DNA of 64,000 bases from Gracilariopsis chorda (lineage: Eukaryota > Rhodophyta > Florideophyceae > Gracilariales > Gracilariaceae): positions 1 through 64,000 of the forward strand of contig NBIV01000038.1 in assembly GCA_003194525.1 (NCBI GenBank), written 5' to 3'. Positions 9,001 through 19,748 of the stretch are shown here, piece by piece. Position 1 is the stretch's first letter. Each line of letters begins with the position of its first letter. Position numbers and translations under genes: made by a program. The notes below the pieces were generated by a model. The model had not been told where the DNA came from, ran no database searches, and saw nothing but the letters and a program-made list of their open reading frames with translations.

Positions 9001-10766
9001 CGCCGGATGATTTGATGTGGAACGCAGAGAGATTAAGTAGAGGAGAGGATGGTGAAGGTGACGTGGAGAGGGCGCTGTTGCTATATGAGGCAGCGGTAGG
9101 GGAGTTTGGAAACGAGGAGGCGCTGGAGAAGTGTGTGGACCTGATACTACACAGCAGTCGGGTATCGGATACGCGGGCAGTCGAGGTGGTACGGATGTTT
9201 GTCGGGAACATTCTTCCGAATGGAAAGCTGAGTGAGAGGAGAATGAGTTCGGGTACACTGGAAGCAGTGAGAGGTGTTGTGTTCAAGACTTGCAAGAAGC
9301 TGGTGTTCAGATGTGAAGAGAGTATGGAAGAGAGTGGACTATCGGAGTTACTCTTAGTGGTTGCTTTGTTTGGAACATGGGAAGCGAGGAAGGATGCCCG
9401 AAATCTGACGGATGTGATGTTCTGTTATTCTGCGACGTTCGAAGCTGCTTTTGAGTATACTACCATGTACAAGATCATTCGGCACGTGCAGAACACAAAC
9501 AGTCTCGAGGCGGGTGCCGTGAATGGCGAAATGGGAGAGCGGGATGTGAATGCACAGAACTCAAAATACGAGGTAAGATTGGTTGAAAGAGCTTTTCAGG
9601 TGACCGGGCATATGAGGTGCCTGAACGTACTTGGAAACCTACTATGCAGGGTAACGGAGGGAGTTCCTGCTGATGCAGCGCGCGCCAAGGAGTTGTACGA
9701 ACGAGCGATTGCTGATGGTGGGGATGTTGGCGCTATGTACAATTTGGGTGTTCTGCTGGTGAACGGGGCTGATGGAGTAGCAGCCGACGCAGCGCGCGCC
9801 AGGGAGTTGTGGGAGCGAGCGATTGCTGATGGTGAGCATCTTGGCGCTATGGTTGCACTGGGTGTTCTGCTGGTGAACGGGGCTGATGGAGTAGCAGCCG
9901 ACGCAGCGCGCGCCAAGGAGTTGTACGAACGAGCGATTGCTGATGGTGGGCATGTTAACGCTATGGTGAACCTGGGTGTTCTGCTGAAAAACGGGGCTGA
10001 TGGAGTAGCAGCCGACGCAGCGCGCGCCAAGGAGTTGTACGAACGAGCGTTTGCTGATGGTGGGCATGTTGACGCTATGTACAACCTAGGGATTCTGCTG
10101 GAAGACGGGGCTGATGGAGTAGCAGCCGACGCAGCGCGCGCCAAGGAGTTGTACGAACGAGCGATTGCTGATGGTGGGGATGTTGGCGCTATGTACAATT
10201 TGGGTGTTCTGCTGGAAGACGGGGCTGATGGAGTAGCAGCCGACGCAGCGCGCGCCAAGGAGTTGTACGAACGAGCGATTGCTGATGGTGGGCATGTTGA
10301 CGCTATGTACAATTTGGGTGTTCTGCTGGAAGACGGGGCTGATGGAGTAGCAGCCGACGCAGCGCGCGCCAAGGAGTTGTACGAACAAGCGATTGCTGAT
10401 GGTGGGCATGTTGGCGCTATGTTCAATCTTGGCAATCTGCTGGTGAACGGGGCTGATGGAGTAGCAGCCGACGCAGCGCGCGCCAAGTGTCTGTTTGAGG
10501 CAGCAATCGCTATATCAGAGGACGTGGACGCAATGGTTGCACTTGGTGAACTGCTGGTTGACGGTGCAGAAGACGTTGAGGGGGACGCTGTGGCTGCACA
10601 AGAGCTCTTTGAGCGTGCAATAGAACGGAATGGAAGCGCACTTGCGACGCTACGTCTCGGGGAACTGTTACTGCGAGGAGCGGAAGGTATCCCACAGGAC
10701 GTTGAGCGTGGAAGCGTTTTGGTGGAGCAGGCGCACGAAATTCTGCAGGGCACAACATTGGAGTGA
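6066..10766 (+). CDS. Giant membrane-anchored Sel1-repeat protein
   Basis: 1566 codons without introns. Hydrophobic segments at about residues 8-27, 48-66, 75-92 and 195-213 suggest an N-terminal multi-pass membrane region. A highly charged central region follows, with basic (about 260-285), acidic Ser/Glu-rich and Glu-rich stretches; I recognise no family there. From about residue 1195 to the end are Sel1-type alpha-helical repeats (AAR-AKELYERAIADGG-VGAMYNLG pattern, 38 residues each), usually protein-protein interaction scaffolds. The paralogue at 20266-24666 has the same N-terminal membrane segment, centre and C-terminal Sel1 region. ATG at 6066 matches the paralogue's aligned start. Function is unknown; an organelle-membrane scaffold or adaptor is only a guess from the architecture. 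Confidence 0.9.
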   Translation: MELAALSNVFYIVVLAYIAAFMPWTAFIAKDFISDKWKSIRHTRQAGYINLLFAIVPACYILFYCRVQFAALDWKEGFAAVAALVFALLHGVRSGWGLWQLYLFRSWCADSIEALEAMGVTYRYYDENRRGVVDKHCKRAWKKADEMLVNNRVVDNQILNGEAVCHIEYGNNIRVQAEVPYYMEWRNAVELVPRYLVFLLKMMFCFGAIVLEGIRFSMGLGTSGKVRQVPNQPVEVWMNWVIVFAAQGLGEWLSGFKVGAKGRRGRKGGKGRKGVREWEKRRMDFASEVLATCIMQLWPEVEGGIDGKKGMEPMFWSGWEEGSEMHRGRMVKEELLKYAMRSGEGLPFGVAHEEVLEAKERTGGEVGYNDYGRQIVSKIGSLDVRKEFWPEIGKLDVEMLEWLTILLYMGRRSVKLREGRASSSEDDSKEDERSESGGKADRLSDSEDESVEDWVDQASRNLSEQLSRPLGREAKRESDEDGSGVERGVVLPSFPFSTRWKRARCRNRHVLKVGEMVDAWLSMIGGDGLRFVLELNEKWSTACRGVRHENREKREEEEGDPNECIDIRNVGGDGDQKDEGGLRNVHKEVEKLRLQFQFGDEGCRCEWGVNFGMTFMGYKMESVRSRLAAWAHQNDEKCEEGKCSSAFRRGLGELEGGVQSMSRPFVLSKALSLALGAGRVESNLKSRKLHVRLLWELQEHLEECIQGDEKCEGERVAQHGPESFEAIALCVLSFPSLRVDVEEEEEDEESGMRRTREWCGIPVRWLSEDGCESMEEEQGWIGKRMIVFEPVCGPQHCQVKVRLDDGDSDGRRNAVVSICFGEEREFVWEWWREAFTGRLEGMREWQSEHYMETSLSVIRSYGAMDSEFERYETVTKEEFEVWKRWRPFRAEICMFEMQSSGLLKESAKIQHEPSRQVDLGYGTASFGFRKHERRVVTYEEAEMRVLFHGMSLIRESIVEERKTGENDVGAGGEAGMVSTPDDLMWNAERLSRGEDGEGDVERALLLYEAAVGEFGNEEALEKCVDLILHSSRVSDTRAVEVVRMFVGNILPNGKLSERRMSSGTLEAVRGVVFKTCKKLVFRCEESMEESGLSELLLVVALFGTWEARKDARNLTDVMFCYSATFEAAFEYTTMYKIIRHVQNTNSLEAGAVNGEMGERDVNAQNSKYEVRLVERAFQVTGHMRCLNVLGNLLCRVTEGVPADAARAKELYERAIADGGDVGAMYNLGVLLVNGADGVAADAARARELWERAIADGEHLGAMVALGVLLVNGADGVAADAARAKELYERAIADGGHVNAMVNLGVLLKNGADGVAADAARAKELYERAFADGGHVDAMYNLGILLEDGADGVAADAARAKELYERAIADGGDVGAMYNLGVLLEDGADGVAADAARAKELYERAIADGGHVDAMYNLGVLLEDGADGVAADAARAKELYEQAIADGGHVGAMFNLGNLLVNGADGVAADAARAKCLFEAAIAISEDVDAMVALGELLVDGAEDVEGDAVAAQELFERAIERNGSALATLRLGELLLRGAEGIPQDVERGSVLVEQAHEILQGTTLE
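9651..10562 (+). repeat. Array of near-identical 114-bp Sel1-coding repeats
   Basis: Units of exactly 114 bp (38 codons) start at 9651 (divergent), 9765, 9879, 9993, 10107, 10221, 10335 and 10449. The central units are nearly identical in DNA, including synonymous positions. Degenerate units follow at about 10563 and 10677. This indicates recent expansion or gene conversion inside the gene. Confidence 0.92.
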
Positions 10767-13700
10767 CACATGGCCGAGCAATTTGAGCATCGCTGCCCGC
10801 CGTTAGTCGTAAAGTGAGACGTTTCAGAGGAAATCATTCGTCTTCTGTCAAACACTGTGCAAAAACGCACTAGCGCCAGTCAACTCGTGCCTGAGGTAAG
10901 GAATCGGTGCCTGGACGTTCTGAGAGATTGTCATGCATCTCGCGAAGGTGTACGGCCCCGCTGAGATTCGCGGCAGGGGGAAGGCGAAGTGCCACACGAC
11001 GTGTTGCGGGTTCCGGACAGCGTTTTGAAGTGAAAGACGGGATATCTTGTGTGAGGGTCTGTGTGACGCGAACGCGAACGACCACCGCGCGCATCCCTCG
11101 CTTGGTGGCGCAGTGCGGGGGGTGCTTACTGAGTTGTACTTGTCCACTTTCTTTGACAGCAAATGGCAGTTCACTGGATCGACAGAGGTGAGAGAGCTGA
11201 GGCAACGCGATGCAGTAAGGTATCGTCGTAATGTACATAGGTGGCTCCCATGAGGACACTTAGTGATGCTCCAGGTGGGCAACATGCAGGTATAGTTACA
11301 CCTCTTAACACAGATACGATGCACCCTGTACAACGACAAAGCAAACCGGTCGAGCGCAAGAAAAGCAAACATCAAGTTCAAACTGCTAAAGGTCTGACGC
11401 TTCTCAAGGCAACCGTCGCAGCCAAAGCAGAATCAACAAACCGTCCTTGCGAACACACGGGGTATCTCAGTGTTCAGGACAAGAAAAGGACATCAAGTAG
11501 GGTAGAAGCCTTGGTGCTTATAGCCCAGGCCATTGCACCGCGAAATGCCCCGTCTCACATCGCTTTGCGCAACGCTGTGCGGCATGTTGTAAAGTCCATG
11601 GTGGACATGCTTGCGCAACGCTGAAGAAACAATGCAAATCTGAGCTGATCTTGCCCAAATGCTGTACTTCTTCGCCGAGGGCCTGGAACTCGGAGTCTGC
11701 TGGCAAACTAGGGTACACTGCATACCATCCACCACCGACAACCGGTGTCGAGAGACGTAGAATCCTTCCAGAAGTGTGCTTGTCCATGAATACCAAAGAC
11801 TGCAAAGTTCGCAACAGGGTCGGTCAACATGGGCATGCCCTCGTTGCAAGTGCGCAACAGCTCCACAAACAGCGCTTGCACGGCTGCGTTCCACAGCTCA
11901 GCGCTCCATGGGGGTGATTATTGCTGTCGGCGGAAGTTTTCGGGTCGGATGGTGGGCTTGGCCGGCGTTGACGGTGAGCGGGTGATTGGTGGCAGGCGGG
12001 TCGAGGGGTCGTTGTGGTTGTTGTGAAGCTGGTTGTGGCGGATGGGATGAAGGTGACGAAACATGATGCGCAGCCGGTGGGAATGGCAGTGATGACGGCT
12101 GGCGCTGTCTAGCGCTACCGTGGGCGCGCCCAGCATGCACGTCCGCTGCAAAAGAGGTCCCGGTTTGCGATCCGCTCTGTACGTGGTGTACCTTCGGTAC
12201 AGTTCATGCTCGCCAGCTGTCCGCCTGGAACGCGCAGAACGCGGGGAGGACGATTTGGTAATTACCAACGGTACCTCCGATACCGTTTAAACGGCGGAGG
12301 TGGGTCGAGATATGGCTAGTCGGTGGCCAGCCGAGGAATGCAACAACAGCTTGATGCCGAAAAACAAAACGAGCGCTGCATGAACAGTTCCACGTCCCGC
12401 AAGAAAGATGAAACAAACTGAAACAAACAGAAAAAGGTGTACCAGCGGTACTACACGTTTCCAGTCTGAGCATGCTCATCTTCTTCAAAACAGATGGTCA
12501 TCCACTTCAATATCCGGCGGCTCTGGGTGCGCGTCGATCGTGGAGCTTGGCAGTGCTATGCGCAACTCATAAATTCTCTATGAACTTCAGCACGCATATT
12601 TTGGAGGTTGACTATTTACATAGCAGAAAGAAAATGTTTGAAATGATCCAAAGCATTAATCTTCCACATCCTCATTGCCGTGTATGCACTTTTGATTGAT
12701 AGACACCCCAATTCTTTCGCACAACAACCTGCTTGGAAACAAAGCTCCCTATTTTGTTGTTGAGGATGTCACACTTCGCCAACAGGATTTGCACGACAAT
12801 CCATGCCGCAAACAGACGTCTTTTTTCCATAAACCGCCTCTGCAGTTCAAACATGTGTAGTAAGTGCGACATAACTTTGTGTGTGTGTGCGTGTTTACGG
12901 GCACGTGCCTCTGATTCCGAGGCAGCGGTATTAACTTTCTAGTAGTAGAAGGCTAATCATAATTCCGACGGCTAAATTCCCCCCCAGTAGACCCAATCGC
13001 ATATCCATTTGGCTTCCTCATCCAGCGTAACTTCATATTCTTTTTTGTGGCCTTTTCGGAAGGTCGGCACACCGCGAAGGGCGGAACCGCATGTGCACTT
13101 TGCAGGAGTCGCCAAGTAGCGGTAGGATTGCTACCCCTGCAGTGATCCCTCACCACAGCAGGCATCCAGAGCAAAGCGATTTAGCATAACTTTTTGTGAT
13201 GGACAAACGAATAGCTTACAAGTATTGTTGAATCAGTAACTTAAATTGAATATGTTTGGAGAACCCAAGATGTATTGTATTCTGCTTAAGCTATCATCAC
13301 ATAGTTAAAACAAAATTTCTAAATATGAGCTGATAAAGATAGGTAGCACGTTATGGTAATTGTTGGGGAATAAGCTCGTCTGCCAACAGTTATAAGAAAT
13401 CTTTTGGCCACTATGAGCAGACCTTGTTAAAATATGTTCGGTAATGATATTATGACAAGCTTTATTCAGCTTCTAATTAAATAAAAGCAACAAGTCATAT
13501 TACTGAAAAAGTCCATGGTATCTGAAAACAATTATCATCAAATTCAAGTTCTACCTAACTTCTGTAGGAACTACAAAAAGATAAACCGCTTGATTTGATT
13601 GAATCTCGGCACGAAATAGAGCATAGTATTCAAGGTTTAGCATGTTTTTTTTTATGTTAGAGCACATAATACGCTGGCTCTTCAACAGTCAAAGCGATCA

Positions 13701-15422
13701 TCTCGGTAACGTGCTTTGTATTGCACAGACTACTTTATTGTTACGTCCTGTTTGAAGCGTACATATATATGCTCACAAAACGTTCAATAAGTGTTTCTGG
13801 GTACCGACCAATCCATCTAAATAAATACCATTTACCACACAGTGTCATCTGCGGGCATAAAAACAACTGATTCCAAAGAATCTTATATATCAATTTCTCG
13901 TTTCTTGTTAAGTGGGATTGCGATTATCAAATTTTTAATCCTTTTCCGAGCAGATATAGAGATCTGCACTTTACTTGGATGCAATGCGCACTTAAAAACT
14001 ATGCGCACGCCATCATGTAGTTGTCTTTTTGAATGATTTCCCGTCGGAGCTACAAAGTAATTATGAATCGCTGACAGATGTCATGTGCCAGCTTGAAGTA
14101 CAAAGAAAAAAATTGTAAGTACTAGCTTTTTAAAGTTTAAAACGCAGCCATTCAATGAGCCATTTTTGCTTTCCTACCAAGTATATGAACACTTCAGGAA
14201 AGAAGATCAAAATGAATGGTTGTGACTGTTGTAGCCGGAGTTGTATGCTCCATGTAGATAAAAGTTCTCAAATCTTTCAGCTGAAATTTAGCCCGTTGTT
14301 TTGCAACAGTACTTCAAAACAGTCGACTGCTGCTGGAGCTACAACTTGTCGTCATTTGAACGATGTTTGCTCCATGGATATCAAGACCTTCGTGTTTCCG
14401 TCCTGCAAAACGGGGGGTTTCTGGCAGTCCGAGAATAGAAAATGTTGGTTTTTTGGAAACTTATCTCACTTCCTACAGTTCAATATTTTTCGGGGCATTT
14501 GAAATATCAGGTATTTGAACTGTGGGGCGAATGAAATATCAGATATTTGAACTGCGGAGCTTCGTTGTCAACCTGAGATAGTGAGATAATCACGTAATGT
14601 TGAAAATCTCGTTCAACTCTCGGGGCACTCCACAGCAAAATTGGTCCCGAGCCTTTGGCTCGGGACCTAGTTTTGCTCTGTCGTGCCCCGAGAATTGAAC
14701 TCGATTTGCAACACAACTCCTACAAATGATAAACCACGAATAAACCTAGTTCAACGCATTTCTGAACAGTTATCTGCTCACGGTTATTATGGCAAATGGT
14801 ACAAGTGAGGTTGAATAAGAAGCAACGGATGCTACGATGCTATGTTGCACAAAAGTGTAACAAAGACACATATCATACAAGGATACACGTATTTCTCGTA
14901 TTACACCAAGGCGAAGACAGCAATTCATCGGCACCCCTCTCTAACACAACTTCGCCGAGACGGCATCCGCGAATTCAGCGGCGTGAAGCATCGTTTTGAG
15001 TGCCTGCTTTATGGCACCGCCCGGAATTGGGCCACTGGCGTGGACGCTGCTCGCGTTCACGTCTCAAGTATCGCACGAAAGGGCGCACACACAGAAGGCT
15101 GGAGTCGCTGGTCAATTCTCGTGACGAGTCTCAGCCAGGAACAAACGAGCAAAGGTGTGGGGAGGGAGTTCGGCACGGGACACTAACCAATCGCTAAACC
15201 CGTGCACGCAACTGACCGAACAACGCAATCAGCAAACCAGAAAGAAGGGGCATAACGTAGTAAGCTTAAATGAAAACAGTTATATATGCAAGAATAAAAA
15301 CCGGGTAGGGGTGGAGGGAAAAACCACATCCTCGACGAAGCCATTTGCAAAACCCAAAACCGGAGCGCGTCAAACCAACCAAAAAAGAGAGCATCACGCC
15401 TCGAGAAGAAACAAACGCCCCG
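10767..15422. other. Long intergenic region, no recognised gene
   Basis: 4.7 kb between the Sel1 gene and the deubiquitinase gene. Short frames (at most about 130 codons, for example 11250-11624 plus and 14155-14502 plus) have no recognisable domain. 12950-14800 is AT-rich. The one clear structure is the hairpin-rich segment at 14475-14706. No tRNA or rRNA was seen. An unrecognised small protein or non-coding RNA gene cannot be excluded. Confidence 0.6.
14475..14706. repeat. Palindromic segment with a long imperfect hairpin
   Basis: Bases 14603-14652 and 14656-14706 form long inverted arms around a 3-base loop, with only a few internal mismatches. The innermost arm pairs TCCCGAGCC with GGCTCGGGA. 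Upstream, two 28-base direct repeats start at 14501 and 14533, each with GAAATATCAG-ATTTGAACTG, and an inverted CAGTTCAA lies at about 14477. It could be a small MITE or a hairpin RNA locus. Confidence 0.75.
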
Positions 15423-16781
15423 TCACGACGCGCCAGCCTGCTCGTAGAACAAGATATACCCAGCTTCAGTACTTTGAGCACTCTCCTGAGTGACGCCATA
15501 AACGCTCTGAATCTCACCCTCGTCCTTCGGTTCAACCGCATCGTCATCAAACATCAACCACTGTCGATGCGACTTGATCAAAGACACATAGTGTCCCTGA
15601 TTGGGACCCGATCCCACATGAACCACCACGGCGAATAAAGTATACAGGCGATCGGGATCTTCAGCGTCATCACTAGTATTACAAAGTCGTAACTCTAACG
15701 GAAATACCACGCGATAGTTAAGCTTCTTGTACTTTCCAAGCGGCTCCACATACTTGAATCGCTTCAAGTGTAACGCGAGAATTTTGGGTAGTTGCTGAAT
15801 TCTCATGCGCCGTTCCGCTTCCTGAAGTGAACAACACGCGTCGCAGAAGAACTTGTCCTGCTTTTCAAGCAACTCGGTCGACGAAAAGTTGCGCAGACAA
15901 GAGGTGAGAGAAGAATTCTGTTCCACATCAACGCTAAGGTCGAAGAAAGATTCCACGCGTCTTGTAACAGTTTCACAACACAGACAGCGCACTTCATTTG
16001 AAAGATGGCCTTCGAAAAGTTCGTGTACAAACGTCTTCGGGTTTCGAGACGAAGAGAGGTGCGAAAAGTTGCTGTCGCCAAGAAGGCGCGGCGGTTCGTT
16101 TGCACTGTGTAACTTTCCGTTCACGTTGCTGAGGTACGCATTGTAAGGGTCCTTACTGTGAGAGTTTTGTTCGCGTTGTCGTTTTGCAGACGATTCCTTT
16201 CGGAGACATTCCACCACCTCGTTGAGAATGAAGTTGAGAAATTCGTGCGCGTCCTGGTGCATGTAGCTCGAAAACAGCTCGTTTTCCTGTCGCAGTCTGT
16301 TGACAAAGGACTTTGGCGGGACGGATCCGGTACGCTTTTTCTGAGTGGCAATCTGCATGAAGAGGTCTCCTAACGCCGTGAGCATGGTTTCCTCGGCGTC
16401 GTTTTCACTGGAGTCGAGAAAGTTGGCGCTGGCGGCGGCGTATTCACTGCCATTGCCGTTGTCAGTATTCCTCGCGGCGTTGGAGGCGGCGCTTCCAAGG
16501 GGGGTGGTATTAGCGTTTTTAGGCAGTATAGAAGGCGCTGCCGCAAACAAACTGGGCGAACTGAGGCGAGAATCAGGTGGTTGCGGCTTGACAATGCGTC
16601 GACTATTGGCGTAGTCCAAAACGGCTTTTCGAAAGGGCTCACAAAAGTAGAGCGCCTGTAGAACGGAGTTACAATAACAGGTGTTTCCAAAGTTCTCCAG
16701 TCCGAAGTAACGCTCATCTTCCGGAAGTTCGGTGGTCAACGCCTTTTCAAGCTTGTTGCCCGTGGAGTTGACAGAGCCCAT
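15423..16781 (-). CDS. Ubiquitin-specific protease, USP12/USP46 (plant UBP3/UBP4) type
   Basis: 452 codons from the ATG at 16781. This start was chosen because [15 protein letters not shown] resembles the conserved start of plant UBP3/UBP4 and gives Gly2 in an N-myristoylation-like context; the frame stays open 60 codons upstream without conserved sequence. The catalytic Cys box [13 protein letters not shown] has Cys at residue 35. [13 protein letters not shown] follows, then two CxxC pairs of the zinc ribbon (CLCC, CDAC), and the His box [10 protein letters not shown] has His near residue 397. It removes ubiquitin from substrates; in animals and fungi this subfamily needs WD40 activators. 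A low-complexity insert (about residues 65-125) follows the Cys box. It is convergent with the upstream Sel1 gene and codirectional with the SEY1-like gene. Confidence 0.93.
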   Translation of the reverse strand: MGSVNSTGNKLEKALTTELPEDERYFGLENFGNTCYCNSVLQALYFCEPFRKAVLDYANSRRIVKPQPPDSRLSSPSLFAAAPSILPKNANTTPLGSAASNAARNTDNGNGSEYAAASANFLDSSENDAEETMLTALGDLFMQIATQKKRTGSVPPKSFVNRLRQENELFSSYMHQDAHEFLNFILNEVVECLRKESSAKRQREQNSHSKDPYNAYLSNVNGKLHSANEPPRLLGDSNFSHLSSSRNPKTFVHELFEGHLSNEVRCLCCETVTRRVESFFDLSVDVEQNSSLTSCLRNFSSTELLEKQDKFFCDACCSLQEAERRMRIQQLPKILALHLKRFKYVEPLGKYKKLNYRVVFPLELRLCNTSDDAEDPDRLYTLFAVVVHVGSGPNQGHYVSLIKSHRQWLMFDDDAVEPKDEGEIQSVYGVTQESAQSTEAGYILFYEQAGAS

Positions 16782-17291
16782 CGCAAAGCGATGGGCGATA
16801 CGTAGCAGATTAATTATGATGTGTGGAGTGATGGGCGCATGGAAGTGGTGTTTGTGAACGCTTTGGGCGGATGCTGCGGTTGGTTGGTTTGCGCGTGTGC
16901 GGGAGGCGGCGGTGCTGCTTGCGGCGCTTGACCACGACGAAGCGCCACGCGCTGGTGCCACTTTTTGCTACTCTTCATCGTGTCGTACGCGCCAGCGCTG
17001 CACTGTGCTGTTTGCAGTTTTTGCCCATACTCGTGGACACGTGGAACGACAACTTACTCGAAGACGAACACAACAAGCAACGGCAGCTGCACTACCGAAG
17101 GGTACCGTTGGTAGGTCTACTAGTCCAGACACCGACGATAGATGATAGTCTACCAAGGAACAGCCCTCGTTGTTAGTGTTACCAATCAAGTTAAAAAAAA
17201 AACGTGCACGTCCTACACAAAAGTCAAAAGCACACGCAACCACCCCCCCCCCCCCCTTCTCCCCGTTCTAATGTCTAACTACAAGCCCGTC
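16782..17291. other. Intergenic region with a poly-C tract
   Basis: Presumed promoter of the deubiquitinase and 3' end of the SEY1-like gene. A run of 14 C lies at 17243-17256 and a run of A at about 17191. Nothing else recognisable. Confidence 0.55.
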
Positions 17292-19748
17292 TCAACTTTC
17301 CTTCTCACCACCCGCGTTCTCCGTTTCATCCGTCCTCGCTCCGGAAGTCGACACAGCAGTACTATCGCTCAAAGCCCCATGCGCAACCGCCACGCCCGCA
17401 TCACCAGACGCCCCCACCGGCGCCCGGGTAGCCTGATCCAACGCGTCCTTAGCCTGTTCTAGCATCGGTTTCAACGTGGCCACAACAGCCGGCATAAGAT
17501 ATGTAGGCGCGTCCATCGTGAATCCGACATACACAATGGGCACAACCACAAGCGTCAGCATGAGCAACAGCGGACTTCTTAACACCGCCATCAACTCGTT
17601 CCACCCGAGAATCAGAACCACGCCAAGTAGCCAAATTGGGATCTTCGTCGTGATTCGGGCCGCTTCCTGCGCGCGTTTGGCTTCCATGAATATCGCCCCG
17701 CTTTGTCGCTTCAGTTTGTCCTTCAGGTCCGCTTGCAAAATCGAGTCAATTACAATGCCCTCATCAGCGCGCGTTGACGTCAGATCGCGACTTGCGCGAG
17801 TGCGAGTGGCAAGCGTTCCGGACAGCTTAATTTCAGCAAGCACTTCAGCAAGTTGTTCCCCCTTCTCTCGTGCCACAACGAAAAGCGCTTCAATATCCTC
17901 GGTAGGTCCGAAAACGCGAGGCACACCGCGCTCATCAAACCGGAAAGTATCTTCAAATCGTTTCATCATACGTAACAACAAATTGGACGGCGTTCCGATA
18001 GCCGCTTTGATATCGTTCATAGCGGCGTCGTGACATTCATTCTTCAGATCTTCTTCCACTACCCGTTCCATTTCAGCCTCCGCCAGCGCCAGTCCATGTG
18101 CGCCGTACACCCACCTGGCTTCTTTTGCAGTCGCATCCCACGATGCATCGGCCACTTCCGAGGCGCGGCTCCACAAATCATCCGGAACGCTTTCTAATAC
18201 CGATGTCATAGGAGCCTTGAACGCCGACTGAAACGTTTGCAAACAGTACATACGAGTTTCTGAAAGCACGCGTTCCGTCGCTCGCTGCAGCTCCGTGCCG
18301 AGAGTTTTCTCAAGTCGACGTCGTGAAGAAGCTGTTGAACCAATCGCAAAGTAAAGCGGATGCGATTGTAAAGCAGATTCATCCGATATGCTTTCGCTCA
18401 ATGACAGAGCAGTACACGCGTCATCGAATATGTCCATTGCGCGTTGCAGAGCGTCTTGAGATTGTTCGTTCCAGTTTAACCACGGTTGTGACTTGTGCTT
18501 CTTGTCCTTGCCGCCATTGACGCTTTCCTGAAACTCCTTCACAGCGGCGTCGGATGCGGCTGTGATCTGAGCATCCAACAGCATCTTACTTTCCGCAGTC
18601 AAGTGAGCACGAACGTCTTCAGCCTTCATATCAGCGACCGTTTTCGAGTATCGAGACGCCCCTTCGCCATATCGATCCATAGCGGCATTGCAATTTTGCA
18701 ACAATGAATCAAACAGCGATGCAACGATGACAGGCGCGGATCGATCCGGGGGTAAAAGTTGTTCTTGTAGCGGGGCAATAGCGGTGCCAAAGTGGTTGAA
18801 AACTTCTTTGGCAATCTGTTCACATCGCACATGCGCCAACATCTCCTTTTGTGACGGGATATCAAGTTCCTTGTTAGCTCGAATCGTTTCCCATACCGAT
18901 CGAGCATACTCTGAAAAGCCATCCGCAGCCACCCCTCTGCTGTACTCGTCCTTGAAAATACCGTCTTCGTGAAATCGAACCTTGAGTTCAGCAACTTTTT
19001 GTTCAAACTCCTTGGGGCAGTAAATCTTGTGTGGCAGAGCTTCAAAAGCCAGATCAAAGTAATCGGTTATTGGAGTTCCTTCCGCTGCAGGAGGTTTGTT
19101 AATGGTGTTCCAAATATTGTCCAGATCCTCTCTGAGAGAAGCACACAATTTGTCCATGGGAGTTGCATCGTAATCGCGAATGACGAACAAAAGCTTTGTC
19201 TTCGGCATTCGTTTGGCGTTATGATCGGAGCCTGAAGCGCCGAAGAACAGCTGCAAATCGAGTTCCATAATGGTTCTCAACAGCGGCATATTGGAAGCAT
19301 TGTTTCGTCCAACGTCATGAATCCACACATTAACAACCAGAACCTCGGCGAGTGCGAGCGCGAACAAGGCACTCTTTCGTTCATAAGTTGCGGCGTCATC
19401 GCCACGTTCCCTGGAATCAGTACCTTCCAAATCCAGAACCAGAATTGCAGCGTCGCTATCACGACCCAGCCAAACGCCCTGTGTAACCTGATATCGCCCT
19501 CCACCGCTATCCATGGTCGGGAATCGGGTGCCGAAAAGCATGTTCATCAAGGTAGATTTTCCCGAAGATTGCGGCCCCATTATGGCGGTAACGTTATAAT
19601 CAAAGCCCAGGCTTGCAATTTTGACGGCTTGCAAAAAAGCTCCCAGCTCATCGTTGAAGTGTTCTTCATAGTTGACGACCTGTACCATGTGCGAGGCGTC
19701 GATGGGGGCGGGTTTTGACACGGATTCGTCGGGCACGGACGACGTCAT
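17292..19748 (-). CDS. SEY1/RHD3-type dynamin-like GTPase (ER membrane fusion)
   Basis: 818 codons, ATG at 19748. The GTPase domain has the P-loop GPQSSGKST (residues 58-66), switch motif TQGVW (89-93), DLEGTD (106-111) and guanine-specificity motif IRDYD (190-194). A long helical-bundle middle region follows. Near residues 700-744 is a pair of hydrophobic segments (IPIWLLGVVLILGW and LLLMLTLVVVPIVYVGF) forming the membrane hairpin, then a cytosolic tail of about 70 residues. Length and order fit Sey1p of yeast and RHD3 of plants, which fuse ER tubules at three-way junctions by GTP-driven trans dimerisation. It is divergent from the second Sel1 gene across 517 bp, possibly a shared promoter region. 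Family assignment is firm; ER function is by family. Confidence 0.95.
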   Translation of the reverse strand: MTSSVPDESVSKPAPIDASHMVQVVNYEEHFNDELGAFLQAVKIASLGFDYNVTAIMGPQSSGKSTLMNMLFGTRFPTMDSGGGRYQVTQGVWLGRDSDAAILVLDLEGTDSRERGDDAATYERKSALFALALAEVLVVNVWIHDVGRNNASNMPLLRTIMELDLQLFFGASGSDHNAKRMPKTKLLFVIRDYDATPMDKLCASLREDLDNIWNTINKPPAAEGTPITDYFDLAFEALPHKIYCPKEFEQKVAELKVRFHEDGIFKDEYSRGVAADGFSEYARSVWETIRANKELDIPSQKEMLAHVRCEQIAKEVFNHFGTAIAPLQEQLLPPDRSAPVIVASLFDSLLQNCNAAMDRYGEGASRYSKTVADMKAEDVRAHLTAESKMLLDAQITAASDAAVKEFQESVNGGKDKKHKSQPWLNWNEQSQDALQRAMDIFDDACTALSLSESISDESALQSHPLYFAIGSTASSRRRLEKTLGTELQRATERVLSETRMYCLQTFQSAFKAPMTSVLESVPDDLWSRASEVADASWDATAKEARWVYGAHGLALAEAEMERVVEEDLKNECHDAAMNDIKAAIGTPSNLLLRMMKRFEDTFRFDERGVPRVFGPTEDIEALFVVAREKGEQLAEVLAEIKLSGTLATRTRASRDLTSTRADEGIVIDSILQADLKDKLKRQSGAIFMEAKRAQEAARITTKIPIWLLGVVLILGWNELMAVLRSPLLLMLTLVVVPIVYVGFTMDAPTYLMPAVVATLKPMLEQAKDALDQATRAPVGASGDAGVAVAHGALSDSTAVSTSGARTDETENAGGEKES

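Noticed and set aside
9596-10870. 424-codon open frame antisense to the Sel1 repeats
   Set aside because: The 114-bp period is a multiple of three, so an open antisense frame in one unit is copied into all. The sequence is low-complexity Ser/Ala/Pro and the sense strand has clear Sel1 repeats.
11250-11624. Possible small basic protein of about 124 codons
   Set aside because: No recognisable domain, overlapped by similar-sized frames on both strands, no conserved neighbour. Left unannotated for lack of support.
16782-16961. 60-residue extension of the deubiquitinase
   Set aside because: Low-complexity Ala/Ser sequence; the MGS start at 16781 matches the conserved N-terminus of the UBP3/UBP4 group.
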